Shown: positions 24,672-33,110, counted from the stretch's first letter. The stretch: 41,391 bases of DNA from a bacterium (GCA_029558735.1 JAKQDP010000057.1:1-41391); one strand, 5' to 3'. Numbers and translations are program-made. Notes: generated by a model from the sequence alone, not told the origin.

Positions 24672-25808
24672 ATGACGGAAGAATTCTCAACTCTCTCAAC
24701 ACCCAAAATCGGCTTATATCGCAACATTTCCATTTTTTTTATTGTCATGGCGGTCATTTTATTGGTGGTAGTATTTTTGTTTTTTTACAATCAGGCCACC
24801 ATTATTATTACTTCGGAAAAACGAGATATTAATTTGAGTTTTAATTTGGAAATTAAAACTGAACCGACGGCTGATGAGCTCAGGGAAAAGGATATTATTG
24901 CCGGCTCTTTGGTTAATCAGGAGTTGGATGTGGAAGGAGTTTTTGATGTTACCGTCACCAAGACGGTCTCCTCCGGTTTGGTTGGCCGAGTTAAGCTGGT
25001 TAATGGATTATCCAAAGATCAGCCGCTTTTAAAAACCACCCAGCTTCAGGCGGCTAATGGTGTAATTGTTCGGACCAATGAATATGTGGTGGTGCCGGCC
25101 GGCGGTAGTGTGATGGTTGATGTTTATCCTAAGGATCCGGAAGAATTTATTGATATTGAGCCGGGCGATTTGACGGTTATCAAGCTTAATCCGGCTAGTC
25201 AAGCAAAAGTTTATGGGGTGGCCGAGACGGTTTTGACCGCCAAGCCGCGGCAAATTAAAATTTTGTCCGAGGCCGATATCAATCAGGCCAAGCAACAACT
25301 ATTGGAGCAAGCCGAGAAAAAATTGCGCCAAGAGTGGCAACTGCCGGAACAACAAAAAGTCACTGTCCAGGTCGTAGAAGCCAAAACAGACAAAACCATT
25401 GGTGAAGAAACCGAGCAATTTAGCTTAACATTGAAGGTTATCGGTAAATATTTGACAGTCAACAATGACCAATTGGCCAGCTTAATTGCTAGAAAAGTCG
25501 AGAATTTGAATTTAGCTGGCGTTCAGGTCAATAATATTAATTTTAATGATTTGGAGTATACGATTACTGATGAGGACTTAAAGGGGAGTGTTTTAGCCAA
25601 GGTTAATTACGCCTTAGAAGCCTTAATTGACAAAAACAATCCAATTTTAGACCCGGCCAATTTGGTCGGCAAAGAAGCCACCGAGGCTGAGACCTATCTT
25701 TTGAATTATGATTTGATTAAAGAGGTGGATGTTATCATTAGTCCGGGTTGGAATAAAAAAATTCCCAAAAATGAAGACAGAATAAAGATTATTATCAGAT
25801 ATGAATAA
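24672..25808 (+). CDS. Single-pass membrane protein with baseplate-J-like extracytoplasmic domain
   Basis: 378 residues. A single transmembrane segment lies at about 20-40 (ISIFFIVMAVILLVVVFLFFY), followed by a beta-rich extracytoplasmic region. Stretches such as LNFSFNLEIK-like strands, PTADELREKDIIAGSLV, LLKTTQLQAANGVIVRTNEY and VVVPAGGSVMVDVYP match what I recall of the Patescibacteria family that pipelines label 'baseplate J/gp47'. This copy lacks the usual long cytoplasmic N-terminal half. The role is unknown; there is no other phage or contractile-system gene nearby, so a literal baseplate is not supported. It follows the Clp-ATPase remnant by 14 nt. Confidence 0.65.
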   Translation: MTEEFSTLSTPKIGLYRNISIFFIVMAVILLVVVFLFFYNQATIIITSEKRDINLSFNLEIKTEPTADELREKDIIAGSLVNQELDVEGVFDVTVTKTVSSGLVGRVKLVNGLSKDQPLLKTTQLQAANGVIVRTNEYVVVPAGGSVMVDVYPKDPEEFIDIEPGDLTVIKLNPASQAKVYGVAETVLTAKPRQIKILSEADINQAKQQLLEQAEKKLRQEWQLPEQQKVTVQVVEAKTDKTIGEETEQFSLTLKVIGKYLTVNNDQLASLIARKVENLNLAGVQVNNINFNDLEYTITDEDLKGSVLAKVNYALEALIDKNNPILDPANLVGKEATEAETYLLNYDLIKEVDVIISPGWNKKIPKNEDRIKIIIRYE

Positions 25809-25941
25809 GAAAAAATTAGCCACCAAAACCAAGACAGGCCTGAATCTGCAGGGAGTGTCTCAGGCCACCAGTCTCTTGTTGGGCGTCAGTATTTTGGTTG
25901 GTACGATAATGTGGCTGATCTTTGTGCTTGGCAAGAATTAA
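25801..25941 (+). CDS. 46-residue single-helix membrane peptide
   Basis: ATG at 25801 overlaps the end of the preceding gene by 8 nt, and the frame runs to TAA at 25939-25941. The product has a basic N-terminus (MNKKKLATKTKTGLN) and one clear transmembrane helix (ATSLLLGVSILVGTIMWLIF), ending VLGKN. The overlap and the well-formed helix support a real, translationally coupled gene. No family is recognised. Confidence 0.6.
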   Translation: MNKKKLATKTKTGLNLQGVSQATSLLLGVSILVGTIMWLIFVLGKN

Positions 25942-25962
25942 GATTGATTGCTCGGTCAGCCC

Positions 25963-25992
25963 TTGGCAAAATGGGGCTGATTTTGTTATATT
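25963..25992 (+). promoter_or_regulatory. Probable promoter of the miaB-miaA fusion gene
   Basis: TTGGCA (25963-25968), an 18-bp spacer, TATATT (25987-25992). It ends only 11 bp before the ATG at 26003, so the leader would be very short or leaderless. Confidence 0.5.
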
Positions 25993-26002
25993 AGTAAAAC
26001 CT

Positions 26003-28171
26003 ATGAATAAAACATATTATCTCTGGACTTTGGGTTGCCAGATGAACAAATCCGACGCGGAAAGAATAGCCGCTATTTTAAATGATTTGGGTTATCGGTC
26101 TTCGTCTTTTGAGGCGGCGGCTGATTTGATAGTAGTGGTCGCTTGTTCGGTTCGGCAAAGCGCCATTGATCGGATTTATGGTCGGTCGCGCCAGTGGCAG
26201 GCGAGACGGCAGCAGGGCCGATTAGTTACTATTTTGACCGGTTGTGTTTTAGCCTCGGATCAGGAAAAATTAAAGCATAAATTTGATTTACTGTTGCCGA
26301 TCAAAAATATTGTTCAATTGCCAAAATTATTAGCCGATTTAAAGCCACTAGCAACGAAAGATTATTTTCAGCTTGAGCCGGCTGCCAGTCGGTCTTATTC
26401 GGCCCTGGTGCCGATTATGACTGGCTGTAATAATTTCTGTGCTTATTGCGTGGTGCCTTATAGTCGCGGCCGCGAAATCTCGCGGCCGGCCCAAGAAGTT
26501 ATTGACGAGTGTCGGCAGCTTATTAAGCGAGGCGTTAAAGAAATAGTTCTATTGGGGCAGAATGTTAATTCTTACCATTCATCGTTCGCCGGGCAACAAT
26601 ATGATTTTTCCGAGCTATTAAAAGCGATTGACGCTATTAATGGCGATTATTGGCTTCGTTTTATTACCAGTCATCCCAAGGACCTATCGGATCAACTGAT
26701 TGCGGTTATGGCTGACAGCCGGCACCTTACGCCTTATTTGCATTTGGCTTTGCAATCGGGTGATGATGCAATATTAAAAGCAATGAATCGCCAATATACG
26801 GCCCCACACTATTGGGAATTGGTCAAGCGGGCCCGACAAGCCATTCCTCGATTGATGATCTCCACTGATATCATTGTCGGTTTTCCCGGCGAAACCAGAA
26901 GTCAATTCAACCAGACTGCCAAACTAATGAAGAAAATCGGTTTTGATATGGCTTATATTGCCAAATATTCGGCCCGGCCCGGGACTGCCGCTGCCCGATT
27001 GAAAGACACTGTCAGTCTGGAAGAAAAAAAACGGCGCGCCAAAGAATTGACCGATATTCTCAAACAATCGGCCGAGACCGCTAACCGAAAATTAATCGGT
27101 GCCACCACCAGGGTCTTGGTGGAGCGCTGTGTCAATGGCCGCTGTCAGGGTAAAAATGAACAGTTTAAAACAGTGGTTTTTTCCGGACCGCGTCGTTTGG
27201 TCGGTCAGTTTGTCGAGGTGGTAATCGAAGAGGCGGACAGTTGGGGTCTTCGCGGCGCAGTGGTTGCCCCCCGGGTGGTGGTGGTTTTGGGGCCGACCGC
27301 TTGCGGCAAGACCAGATTGGCGGTTAGGTTGGCCAGTCAGTTTAATGGTGAAATAATTTCCGCCGATAGTCGTCAGGTTTACCGCGGTATGGATATTGGG
27401 ACGGGCAAAGATTTGGCCGATTATCAGCTCGGCGATCATACTATCCCGTATCACTTAATTGATGTAGTTGGTCCCCAAACTGATTTTAATGTCGCCAAAT
27501 ATCAAAAATTGGCTTATCGTCAGATAGCGGAAGTTTTGGCGCGAGGCAAGACGCCGTTTTTGGTGGGGGGCAGCGGGTTGTATTTGGACGCGGTGATTGA
27601 CGGTTATCAATTGCCTCAATTGGCTAAAAATAGCGCCAAGATCAGAGAGGCACTTAATCAAAGGTCATTACCCCAATTAGTTGCCGACTTAAAAAAAGTT
27701 GATTTGGCGAGCTATCGTCAGATTGATAAAAAAAATCGTCGCCGGGTTCAGCGGGCCCTGGAAATATATTATCAAACCGGTCAACCCAAGTCCGGCCAGA
27801 TCAATAAAGTAAAGCCCGATTACCAGTGGCTGGTTATTGGAATCAAATTCCCGTTGGAAGAAATTTATCGTCGCATTGCCAGGCGGTTGCGAGTCCGCTT
27901 AAAACAGGGGATGATTGAAGAAGTTAGTCAGCTCAAGGCCAATGGTCTCAGCTGGAAACGGCTGGATGATTTTGGTTTGGAATATCGTTGGATTGCTCGC
28001 TACTTGAGAGGGCTGATTGATTATCCGACGATGTTGGCTGAATTGGAAAAAGCCATTCGTCATTTTGCCAAGCGCCAGCTGACCTGGTTCAAAAGAAGAG
28101 ACGATATCCATTGGGTGACCAATTTTAGGCAGGCGAAGAAATTAACTCAAATTTTCTTGAATAAAAAATAA
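26003..28171 (+). CDS. miaB-miaA: MiaB-MiaA fusion: tRNA A37 methylthiotransferase joined to dimethylallyltransferase
   Basis: 722 residues in one frame. Residues 1-420 are a full MiaB: UPF0004 domain with Cys12, Cys48 (ACSVRQSA) and Cys81 (LTGC) for the auxiliary cluster, radical-SAM cysteines 142/146/149 in GCNNFCAYCVVPYSRGREIS, and a C-terminal TRAM domain ending near WGLRGAVV. Residues 422-722 are a full MiaA: P-loop GPTACGKT (430-437), SADSRQVYRGMDIGTGK, VGGSGLYLDAVIDGY, RRVQRALEIYYQTGQP and FAKRQLTWFKRRDDIHW. MiaA prenylates N6 of A37 and MiaB then methylthiolates C2, giving ms2i6A37. The two domains abut with no linker. The start at 26003 gives the standard MiaB N-terminus (KTYYLWTLGCQMNKSDAE). 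Confidence 0.95.
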   Translation: MNKTYYLWTLGCQMNKSDAERIAAILNDLGYRSSSFEAAADLIVVVACSVRQSAIDRIYGRSRQWQARRQQGRLVTILTGCVLASDQEKLKHKFDLLLPIKNIVQLPKLLADLKPLATKDYFQLEPAASRSYSALVPIMTGCNNFCAYCVVPYSRGREISRPAQEVIDECRQLIKRGVKEIVLLGQNVNSYHSSFAGQQYDFSELLKAIDAINGDYWLRFITSHPKDLSDQLIAVMADSRHLTPYLHLALQSGDDAILKAMNRQYTAPHYWELVKRARQAIPRLMISTDIIVGFPGETRSQFNQTAKLMKKIGFDMAYIAKYSARPGTAAARLKDTVSLEEKKRRAKELTDILKQSAETANRKLIGATTRVLVERCVNGRCQGKNEQFKTVVFSGPRRLVGQFVEVVIEEADSWGLRGAVVAPRVVVVLGPTACGKTRLAVRLASQFNGEIISADSRQVYRGMDIGTGKDLADYQLGDHTIPYHLIDVVGPQTDFNVAKYQKLAYRQIAEVLARGKTPFLVGGSGLYLDAVIDGYQLPQLAKNSAKIREALNQRSLPQLVADLKKVDLASYRQIDKKNRRRVQRALEIYYQTGQPKSGQINKVKPDYQWLVIGIKFPLEEIYRRIARRLRVRLKQGMIEEVSQLKANGLSWKRLDDFGLEYRWIARYLRGLIDYPTMLAELEKAIRHFAKRQLTWFKRRDDIHWVTNFRQAKKLTQIFLNKK

Positions 28172-28200
28172 ACTGGAACAATTGTTCCGGCTTATTTTTT
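28164..28200. terminator. Bidirectional terminator between miaB-miaA and the minus-strand genes
   Basis: The palindrome GGAACAATTGTTCC (28175-28188) is flanked by an A-rich run on the left and a T-rich run on the right, so it can terminate transcripts from both sides. Confidence 0.75.
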
Positions 28201-28209
28201 ATTCTGATT

Positions 28210-28404
28210 TTATCGCTCGGCTTTTTCCTGGCTATAATCCCGTTCGTTGCTTTCTCCGCGACTGCGGTTTTCCCGATAACTTTCTTTAATTTCTTGTTGG
28301 CTGTGGCCAAAAGTTTTTTTCAGCCATTGGTCTGTTAATTCATCGGCCGCCGGTTCAGCGTTGGCATCTAAGCCGGTGGCAAAGGTGATTTTTTCTCGAC
28401 TCAT
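28210..28404 (-). CDS. Small acidic/charged protein, unknown
   Basis: 64 residues, very hydrophilic (ITFATGLDANAEPAADELTD, then QWLKKTFGHSQQEIKESYRE), with a disordered Arg/Ser/Glu-rich tail. No known domain is visible. It lies 2 nt downstream of the 146-aa gene and ends in a bidirectional terminator, so it is the last gene of the gatB transcription unit. Function unknown. Confidence 0.55.
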   Translation of the reverse strand: MSREKITFATGLDANAEPAADELTDQWLKKTFGHSQQEIKESYRENRSRGESNERDYSQEKAER

Positions 28405-28406
28405 AT

Positions 28407-28847
28407 TTAAAAGTTTAATTTTGGTTTTTGCCTGGTTGACGACTGACTGGCCGAACCGGTCGCTGAATTTTTGCCGCCCAACAAATCTTCCGACCAGGCT
28501 TCTTGACGCCGTTCTCTCATCACGCGGTTGATATTTCTTTTCTTGATTATTTCGTGACGAACATAACTGTTAACAATTTTTTTGGCATCATAATCAAAAC
28601 CGCTGACCCCGCTATTTTTTAAGGCGCCAATCGCTTTTTCAATTTGTTTGGGCGGCAAGGCGGCGTTTTGGCGAACCAGTTGATTGATTTGTTTGTCGGA
28701 ATAGCCGGCCTGCTTGAGACTGGTGGTAATTTTTTTCTGGTTGCTGGCGCTTAGGCCGGCGTAATTGGTCCGGTGTTTGTAAACATCGGAGAACTTAATT
28801 GTTTTCGGCCGGAATTGATTGAGTGGATTTTGATTCCAGAGGCCCAT
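28407..28847 (-). CDS. Small helical basic protein, unknown
   Basis: 146 residues, basic and mostly helical (LSASNQKKITTSLKQAGYSD, KQINQLVRQNAALPPKQIEK), with a low-complexity Ser/Gln tail. The region GYSDKQINQLVRQNAALPP suggests a small helix-bundle module. There is no membrane segment or signal peptide. The start at 28847 lies 4 nt after the gatB stop (28852), so it belongs to the gatB transcript. I do not recognise a named family. Confidence 0.65.
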   Translation of the reverse strand: MGLWNQNPLNQFRPKTIKFSDVYKHRTNYAGLSASNQKKITTSLKQAGYSDKQINQLVRQNAALPPKQIEKAIGALKNSGVSGFDYDAKKIVNSYVRHEIIKKRNINRVMRERRQEAWSEDLLGGKNSATGSASQSSTRQKPKLNF

Positions 28848-28851
28848 ATGG

Positions 28852-30378
28852 TTAAGTTAATTTTTTCTTGAAAATTTCGTTTAGGGTTTGGGGGTTGGCT
28901 TTGCCCTGAGTGTTTTTCATTGCTTGGCCGATTAGGAATTTTAAGGCATTTTCTTTGCCGGCTCGATAATCGTCGACCACCTTGGGATTAGCGGCGATGA
29001 TTTGATCAATAATTGTTTCAATCGTGTTATCGTCTTCCAGTTGGCCCAAATCTTTTGCGGTCATAATATCCGAGGGGTCGTCGCCGGTTTTAAACATTTC
29101 CGCCAAAATTTTTTGGGCCGCTAGATTATTAACTTTATGGTGATAAACCAAGGTAATAAATTCGGCAAAATTTTCCGGGGTAATTTTACATTCATTGACT
29201 TTAATTTTGGCCAAATTTAGGTGGTTGGCGAGTCGGTTAATCAACCAGTTGCTGATCAGTTTAATTAGTTTGGCCCCCTCTTGTTGCCAGATTTCTTCTG
29301 CGGTGCCCTCAGTTTCCGGCAGGGCCACCAACCAGCCGATCAGCTCGGAGATGACTTGTTCGGTGTAAGCAGCCAGATTTTTGTCACTGACAAGAATTTT
29401 GGCGTCTGCTTCGCTAAAGCCGTATTGGCGAATGAAACGGTTAAGTTTTTTTTGCGGTAATTCCGGCAGGGTCGCTTGCAATTGTTCAATTAGCTGCTCT
29501 GAGATCGCCAACGGTGGCAAATCCGGCTCGGGAAAATAGCGGTAATCAGCCGCCGTTTCTTTGGTTCGTTGAGCAAAGGTGACTTGGTTGTTTTCATCCC
29601 AACCGCGCGTTTCCTGGCTGATTGAACTGCCTTGGCTCAGTAATTTTTCTTGCCGTTTAATTTCGTATTCAATCGCTTTTTCTACCGCTCGAAAAGAATT
29701 GATGTTTTTCAGCTCCACCTTTGGGTTTAAGTGGTAGCCGGCGATTGGTTTGACTTCAGCGCCAGCAATGGTAAATTTGTCCTCTTCCTGCAAAGAAACA
29801 TTGGCTTCGCAGCGCATTTGGCCCCTTTCCATATCGGCATCGGAGATTTCCAGATAACGTAATATTTGTTGGTATCTTTGGCAAAATTCTTTGGCTTGCT
29901 GGGCTGATTCAATGCAGGGGTCGGTGACCAACTCGATTAGCGGGGTGCTGGAGCGGCTTAAATCAATTAATGAGCCGGCCTGGCTGTGCAAGAGTTTGCC
30001 AGTATCTTCTTCCAGATGGACCCGGGTGATACTAATGTCTTTGTCGCCAATACTGAGCTTGCCCTGGTAAGCGAGCGGCAAATCAGCTTGGGAAATTTGA
30101 TAACCCTTGGGCAGGTCAGGATAGAAATAATTTTTTCGGTCAAATTTGGTTTGAAGATTGATTTTGGCTTCCAGCGCCAAGCCGACCAAAATCGTCCATT
30201 CCACTGCCTGGCGGTTAAGAGTTGGCAGGGCGCCGGGCTGGCCGGAGCAGATCGGGCAAATATTTTCATTGGGCTTATCCTTTAACTCATAACCATTGGC
30301 ACAAGAGCAGAACATCTTAGTTTTAGTTTTTAACTCGGCGTGAATTTCCAGACCGATAACCGGCACATATTTGGGCAT
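28852..30378 (-). CDS. gatB: Asp/Glu-tRNA amidotransferase subunit B
   Basis: 508 residues, full GatB length. N-terminal signature VIGLEIHAELKTKTKMFCSC is followed by the zinc-site CPICSGQPGALPTLNRQAV. Catalytic-core motifs include KNYFYPDLPKGYQISQ, RVHLEEDTGKLLH, LIDLSRSSTPLIELVTDP, MRCEANVSL and VELKNINSFRAVEKAIEYE. The C-terminal half is the YqeY-like tRNA-binding domain ending KFLIGQAMKNTQGKANPQTLNEI. With GatA and GatC (not in this window) it converts Glu-tRNA(Gln) or Asp-tRNA(Asn) to the correct aminoacyl-tRNA. The ATG is not preceded by a Shine-Dalgarno sequence. Two small unknown genes follow on the same strand. Confidence 0.98.
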   Translation of the reverse strand: MPKYVPVIGLEIHAELKTKTKMFCSCANGYELKDKPNENICPICSGQPGALPTLNRQAVEWTILVGLALEAKINLQTKFDRKNYFYPDLPKGYQISQADLPLAYQGKLSIGDKDISITRVHLEEDTGKLLHSQAGSLIDLSRSSTPLIELVTDPCIESAQQAKEFCQRYQQILRYLEISDADMERGQMRCEANVSLQEEDKFTIAGAEVKPIAGYHLNPKVELKNINSFRAVEKAIEYEIKRQEKLLSQGSSISQETRGWDENNQVTFAQRTKETAADYRYFPEPDLPPLAISEQLIEQLQATLPELPQKKLNRFIRQYGFSEADAKILVSDKNLAAYTEQVISELIGWLVALPETEGTAEEIWQQEGAKLIKLISNWLINRLANHLNLAKIKVNECKITPENFAEFITLVYHHKVNNLAAQKILAEMFKTGDDPSDIMTAKDLGQLEDDNTIETIIDQIIAANPKVVDDYRAGKENALKFLIGQAMKNTQGKANPQTLNEIFKKKLT

Positions 30379-30460
30379 ATTGGTTGAAAAAATAATCAGA
30401 TTAATACTTTTTAATACTTTTTTAGTTTAGCTGAAATATGAGAAAAAATCAAATAAAATA

Positions 30461-30487
30461 GCCCGGTCTTTTTAAAAAAAGCCGGGC
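30461..30487 (-). terminator. Intrinsic terminator of the thymidylate synthase operon
   Basis: GCCCGG (30461-30466) pairs with CCGGGC (30482-30487), with further A-T pairing inside. Read on the minus strand it is followed by TATTTTATTTG. It lies 25 bp past the thyA stop. Confidence 0.75.
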
Positions 30488-30511
30488 CAGTGCTTGTTTA
30501 AAATGCTTAAA

Positions 30512-31495
30512 TCAAGCGCGTAATTGGCCGGTTTTTAACCGGTCAATGATTGTTTTGATGGTGCTTTGTTTTTCAGGCGGAAATCGCCACTCCGTGATTT
30601 TTTCCGGGGTGAGCAGTTCTTCCAGTTGGGGAATTACTTCCAGATCGCGAGCCACTTCGCTGGCCAGCGAACGATTGACAAACGCCTCATCAGTGGGAAA
30701 GGCGTCAAAGAAACTGGCCAAGCCTTTGGCTTGGTCGCCGCCGACTAGGCCGAAGTCTTGGCCGTAAATATGGAGCGAACAGGAAAAATCAGCGTAACTG
30801 CCCAGTTTGACTGGTCGGCCGCTAATGGCGGCAATTTCTTGAGCCACTATTTGCAGCCAGAAGGTGATTGCGATCACATTATCGCTCCAAGCTTTATACA
30901 GATCGCGGGAGCGCCACATGGTGGTGGCGTTCAAATTGAGCGAGCCGTCTTCATTTTCAACGCAACGCAGTTGCAATTCCCTGAGGCAGGGCATATCTTC
31001 GGTCAAAAAGGGATCCAAATTGGGGACAGCCGTGGTGCAGATGGCCCGCCGGGTGTAAGGGATTTGGGCGACCAATTCAATCGCTCTGGCCAGTTGGTTA
31101 AAACTGCCGCCGCTGCTTTCCGGATGGGCGACTAAGCGCTGGTGATAAGTATAGGGCCACTGCTTAGCTTCCAGTTCTTTGCCATCAATCACTTGGCGCA
31201 GAATGCTGGTTGGCACCACTAAATGGTCTTTGGCGCCCATAATCTCGGCAATATAAGCGCCGCGTTCGCAAAAAGAAATTGGCGAATAACGCGGGTCGCT
31301 AAACGGGTCTTTGACTTCAATCAGCACCCGAGCATCGCGGCTGGGCGGGTCAATATATTGACCCGCCTCGTTCTGGCGGTCATACTGAGTGCGCATTGGC
31401 AGCCCATCGGTCCAAACCGTTTTAATGGCGCGCCAGAGCGCTTGGGGAATGTTTTCGGCCACAATATGACGAGTCGGCAGGTTGCTATTGGTCAT
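30512..31495 (-). CDS. thyA: Thymidylate synthase (ThyA superfamily)
   Basis: 327 residues, longer than bacterial ThyA but with its active site. The nucleophile is Cys170 in EDMPCLRELQLR. YTRRAIC (147-153) supplies the phosphate-binding arginine pair. MWRSRDL (193-199) corresponds to QRSxD. Asn206 in WSDN matches the Asn that selects uracil over cytosine, and LHIYGQD holds His242 and Tyr244. This argues for dUMP methylation with methylene-tetrahydrofolate rather than dCMP hydroxymethylation. Sequence around the motifs is divergent, nearer to archaeal or phage-type enzymes by eye. An AAAGGAG ribosome binding site precedes the ATG. It follows the first thymidylate kinase by 18 nt in the same operon. 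Confidence 0.85.
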   Translation of the reverse strand: MTNSNLPTRHIVAENIPQALWRAIKTVWTDGLPMRTQYDRQNEAGQYIDPPSRDARVLIEVKDPFSDPRYSPISFCERGAYIAEIMGAKDHLVVPTSILRQVIDGKELEAKQWPYTYHQRLVAHPESSGGSFNQLARAIELVAQIPYTRRAICTTAVPNLDPFLTEDMPCLRELQLRCVENEDGSLNLNATTMWRSRDLYKAWSDNVIAITFWLQIVAQEIAAISGRPVKLGSYADFSCSLHIYGQDFGLVGGDQAKGLASFFDAFPTDEAFVNRSLASEVARDLEVIPQLEELLTPEKITEWRFPPEKQSTIKTIIDRLKTGQLRA

Positions 31496-31513
31496 AGCTA
31501 GACTCCTTTACTG

Positions 31514-32233
31514 TTAATCCTCAGTGTATCTGGAAAGCAAGCGGATTTCTGTGGCGTGGACTATTTGGGCGTTAATTTTATTGATGTCTTTGGCGCCGTC
31601 AATAACAACCACCCGCTCCGGCGCTTCTTGGGCGATAGTCAGATATTCTTGACGGACTCGCTCAAAAAAACTTTTGTTGCAAGTGCGCTCAAAAAAAGCG
31701 TCTCCGCCGCGCTTGCTTTGTTGGCGTTGAATCATTTCCGCCACGCTGATATTCAAGAAAAAAGTGATGTCCGGATTTAGGCCGGGGCTGGCCAAGCGGT
31801 TCATTTGGCTGATCAAAGATATTTTATCCGGATGGCTGTAAAAACGCCCGCCGCCCTGATAGGCGCGAGTGCTATCAAGAAACCGATCCAGAATGACAAT
31901 TTTGCCTTGGGCCAACTTGGGTCGGACAAAACTGTTGACAAATTCGGCTCGGGCCGCCAAAAACATGAATAATTCGCATTCGCTGCTGCGGCTGAACTCG
32001 TAGGGGAGCAATTTTAAATCAGGAAAATCTTCATGGCCCCTGAGTTCGCGCCAAATAGCCGGCAGGGTTAATTCCGGATGCTTGAGGAGCGCCCTTAAGG
32101 CCTCGCCATAAGGCACTCCGCCCGGTTCGCGACTTAGGATGGCCGGGTATTGTTTGTTGATTAGCGCCTGTAACAAGAGTTGGGCTTGGGTGCCCTTGCC
32201 AGAACACTCGATTCCCTCAAAGGTGATTAACAC
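31514..32233 (-). CDS. tmk: Thymidylate kinase, divergent form (first of two)
   Basis: 239 residues from a GTG at 32233. I chose it because an AGGAGG ribosome binding site lies 7 nt upstream. A TTG two codons earlier would almost touch that site. The P-loop is GIECSGKGTQ, with Cys and Gly-Thr-Gln instead of the usual DGSGKTT. The enzyme signature LDRFLDSTRAYQGGGR is kept, and SREPGGVPYGEALR fits the substrate loop. An insertion of about 25 residues (near LPAIWRELRGHEDFPDLK) precedes SRSSECELFMFLAARAEFV. It should phosphorylate dTMP to dTDP. It is the first gene of a two-gene operon with thyA. A second, more ordinary thymidylate kinase lies just upstream. Confidence 0.85.
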   Translation of the reverse strand: MLITFEGIECSGKGTQAQLLLQALINKQYPAILSREPGGVPYGEALRALLKHPELTLPAIWRELRGHEDFPDLKLLPYEFSRSSECELFMFLAARAEFVNSFVRPKLAQGKIVILDRFLDSTRAYQGGGRFYSHPDKISLISQMNRLASPGLNPDITFFLNISVAEMIQRQQSKRGGDAFFERTCNKSFFERVRQEYLTIAQEAPERVVVIDGAKDINKINAQIVHATEIRLLSRYTED

Positions 32234-32276
32234 AACCAAGCCTCCTTTAGTTGTTTAGGTGCGAAAAACTGGGTTT

Positions 32277-32305
32277 AAATTAACAAAAATATAGCCGGAA
32301 GTCAA
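32277..32305 (-). promoter_or_regulatory. Promoter of the tmk-thyA operon
   Basis: Minus strand TTGACT (32305-32300), 17 bp, TAATTT (32282-32277). Expected leader of about 37 nt containing AGGAGG. Confidence 0.5.
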
Positions 32306-32371
32306 TCTTAAAAATCGATCCCATTTGAGCTTTAAAGATTTATTTGAGGCGGGGCTTTTATTATGCTGATT

Positions 32372-32980
32372 TTACAAGTTGCTTACCTCCTTTATAATTT
32401 CCTCAAAAACTTCTTTTTCCGGCTTTTCGCCGTCAATCACTTTGATACCCGGGTATTTTTTGGAGAGTAGTTCATAAGCGCGCCAGACTTTTTGCAGCTT
32501 TTCTGATTGTTCAAACAATTCCAGGCTTTGGCGATTATCCTTGATTCTAGTTAGACAGACCTTAGGCGATACTTTTAATAAGATAGTCAAATCCGGTAGG
32601 ATAAATTGGCTATTAATATTATAAAGCCAGTCATCATCGTTAATATCCAAAGAGCCATAGGCCAGTGACGACAAAAAATAACGGTCGGTAATAACCGTCA
32701 GGCCTTTGGCCAGGCGGGGGATGATGTCCTTAGTCAGATGATTGGCGCGGTCGGCAGCAAACAATAGTTGCAGGGAATAAGGATTGACCATTTTCCAGTC
32801 GCCGGTTAGAGAGCTTTTAATGATGCCGCCAATAACGCTGCTGGTCGGTTCTTGAGTGGTCCAAAAAGATTTTTTGCCGGTTTTGAAGTGGTCGGCAATT
32901 CTGGCGGTTTGAGTGGAAGCGCCCGAGCCGTCTAAGCCCTCAATGGCGATGAATTTGCCCGGGTATTTGTTTTTGAACAT
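32372..32980 (-). CDS. tmk: Thymidylate kinase, GASTQ type (second of two)
   Basis: 202 residues, standard Tmk length. P-loop is IEGLDGSGASTQ (residues 13-24). The DRY/F motif is VITDRYFLSSLAYGSL, and the ADRANHL segment fits the dTMP-binding region. GASTQ in place of GKTTQ is a variant I associate with Patescibacteria and some archaea; here it has lost the P-loop lysine, so the role of the lysine must be filled differently or activity is altered. No Shine-Dalgarno sequence is visible, unlike the neighbouring tmk. It lies between the tmk-thyA operon and the NMP-kinase-like gene, both on the same strand. Confidence 0.88.
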   Translation of the reverse strand: MFKNKYPGKFIAIEGLDGSGASTQTARIADHFKTGKKSFWTTQEPTSSVIGGIIKSSLTGDWKMVNPYSLQLLFAADRANHLTKDIIPRLAKGLTVITDRYFLSSLAYGSLDINDDDWLYNINSQFILPDLTILLKVSPKVCLTRIKDNRQSLELFEQSEKLQKVWRAYELLSKKYPGIKVIDGEKPEKEVFEEIIKEVSNL

Positions 32981-33049
32981 AGCATGCTTTTTTATAAAGA
33001 ATTAAAGTAAATTACCGGATATCAAACCGATAAAATCTTTCAGTAAATC

Positions 33050-33110
33050 CCAAATTCAAAATTTCAAGTTCCAAAGTAATTTTTTGTAATTTTGGATTTG
33101 AAATTTATTT
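33050..33110. repeat. AT-rich inverted repeat between two kinase genes
   Basis: AAATTTCAA (from about 33058) pairs imperfectly with TTGAAATTT near 33099-33107, and inner parts (TTCCAAA / TTTTGGA) also pair. It resembles the repeats at 10650-10727. No gene is supported here. Confidence 0.55.

Noticed and set aside
24672-25808. Baseplate-J-like protein as evidence of a prophage or contractile injection system
   Set aside because: No tail, sheath, spike or other phage gene is nearby, and the protein has a membrane anchor typical of the Patescibacteria family given this label.
32234-32239. TTG start for the first thymidylate kinase
   Set aside because: It would begin one base after AGGAGG, which is too close. 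The GTG at 32233 has a 7-nt spacing.
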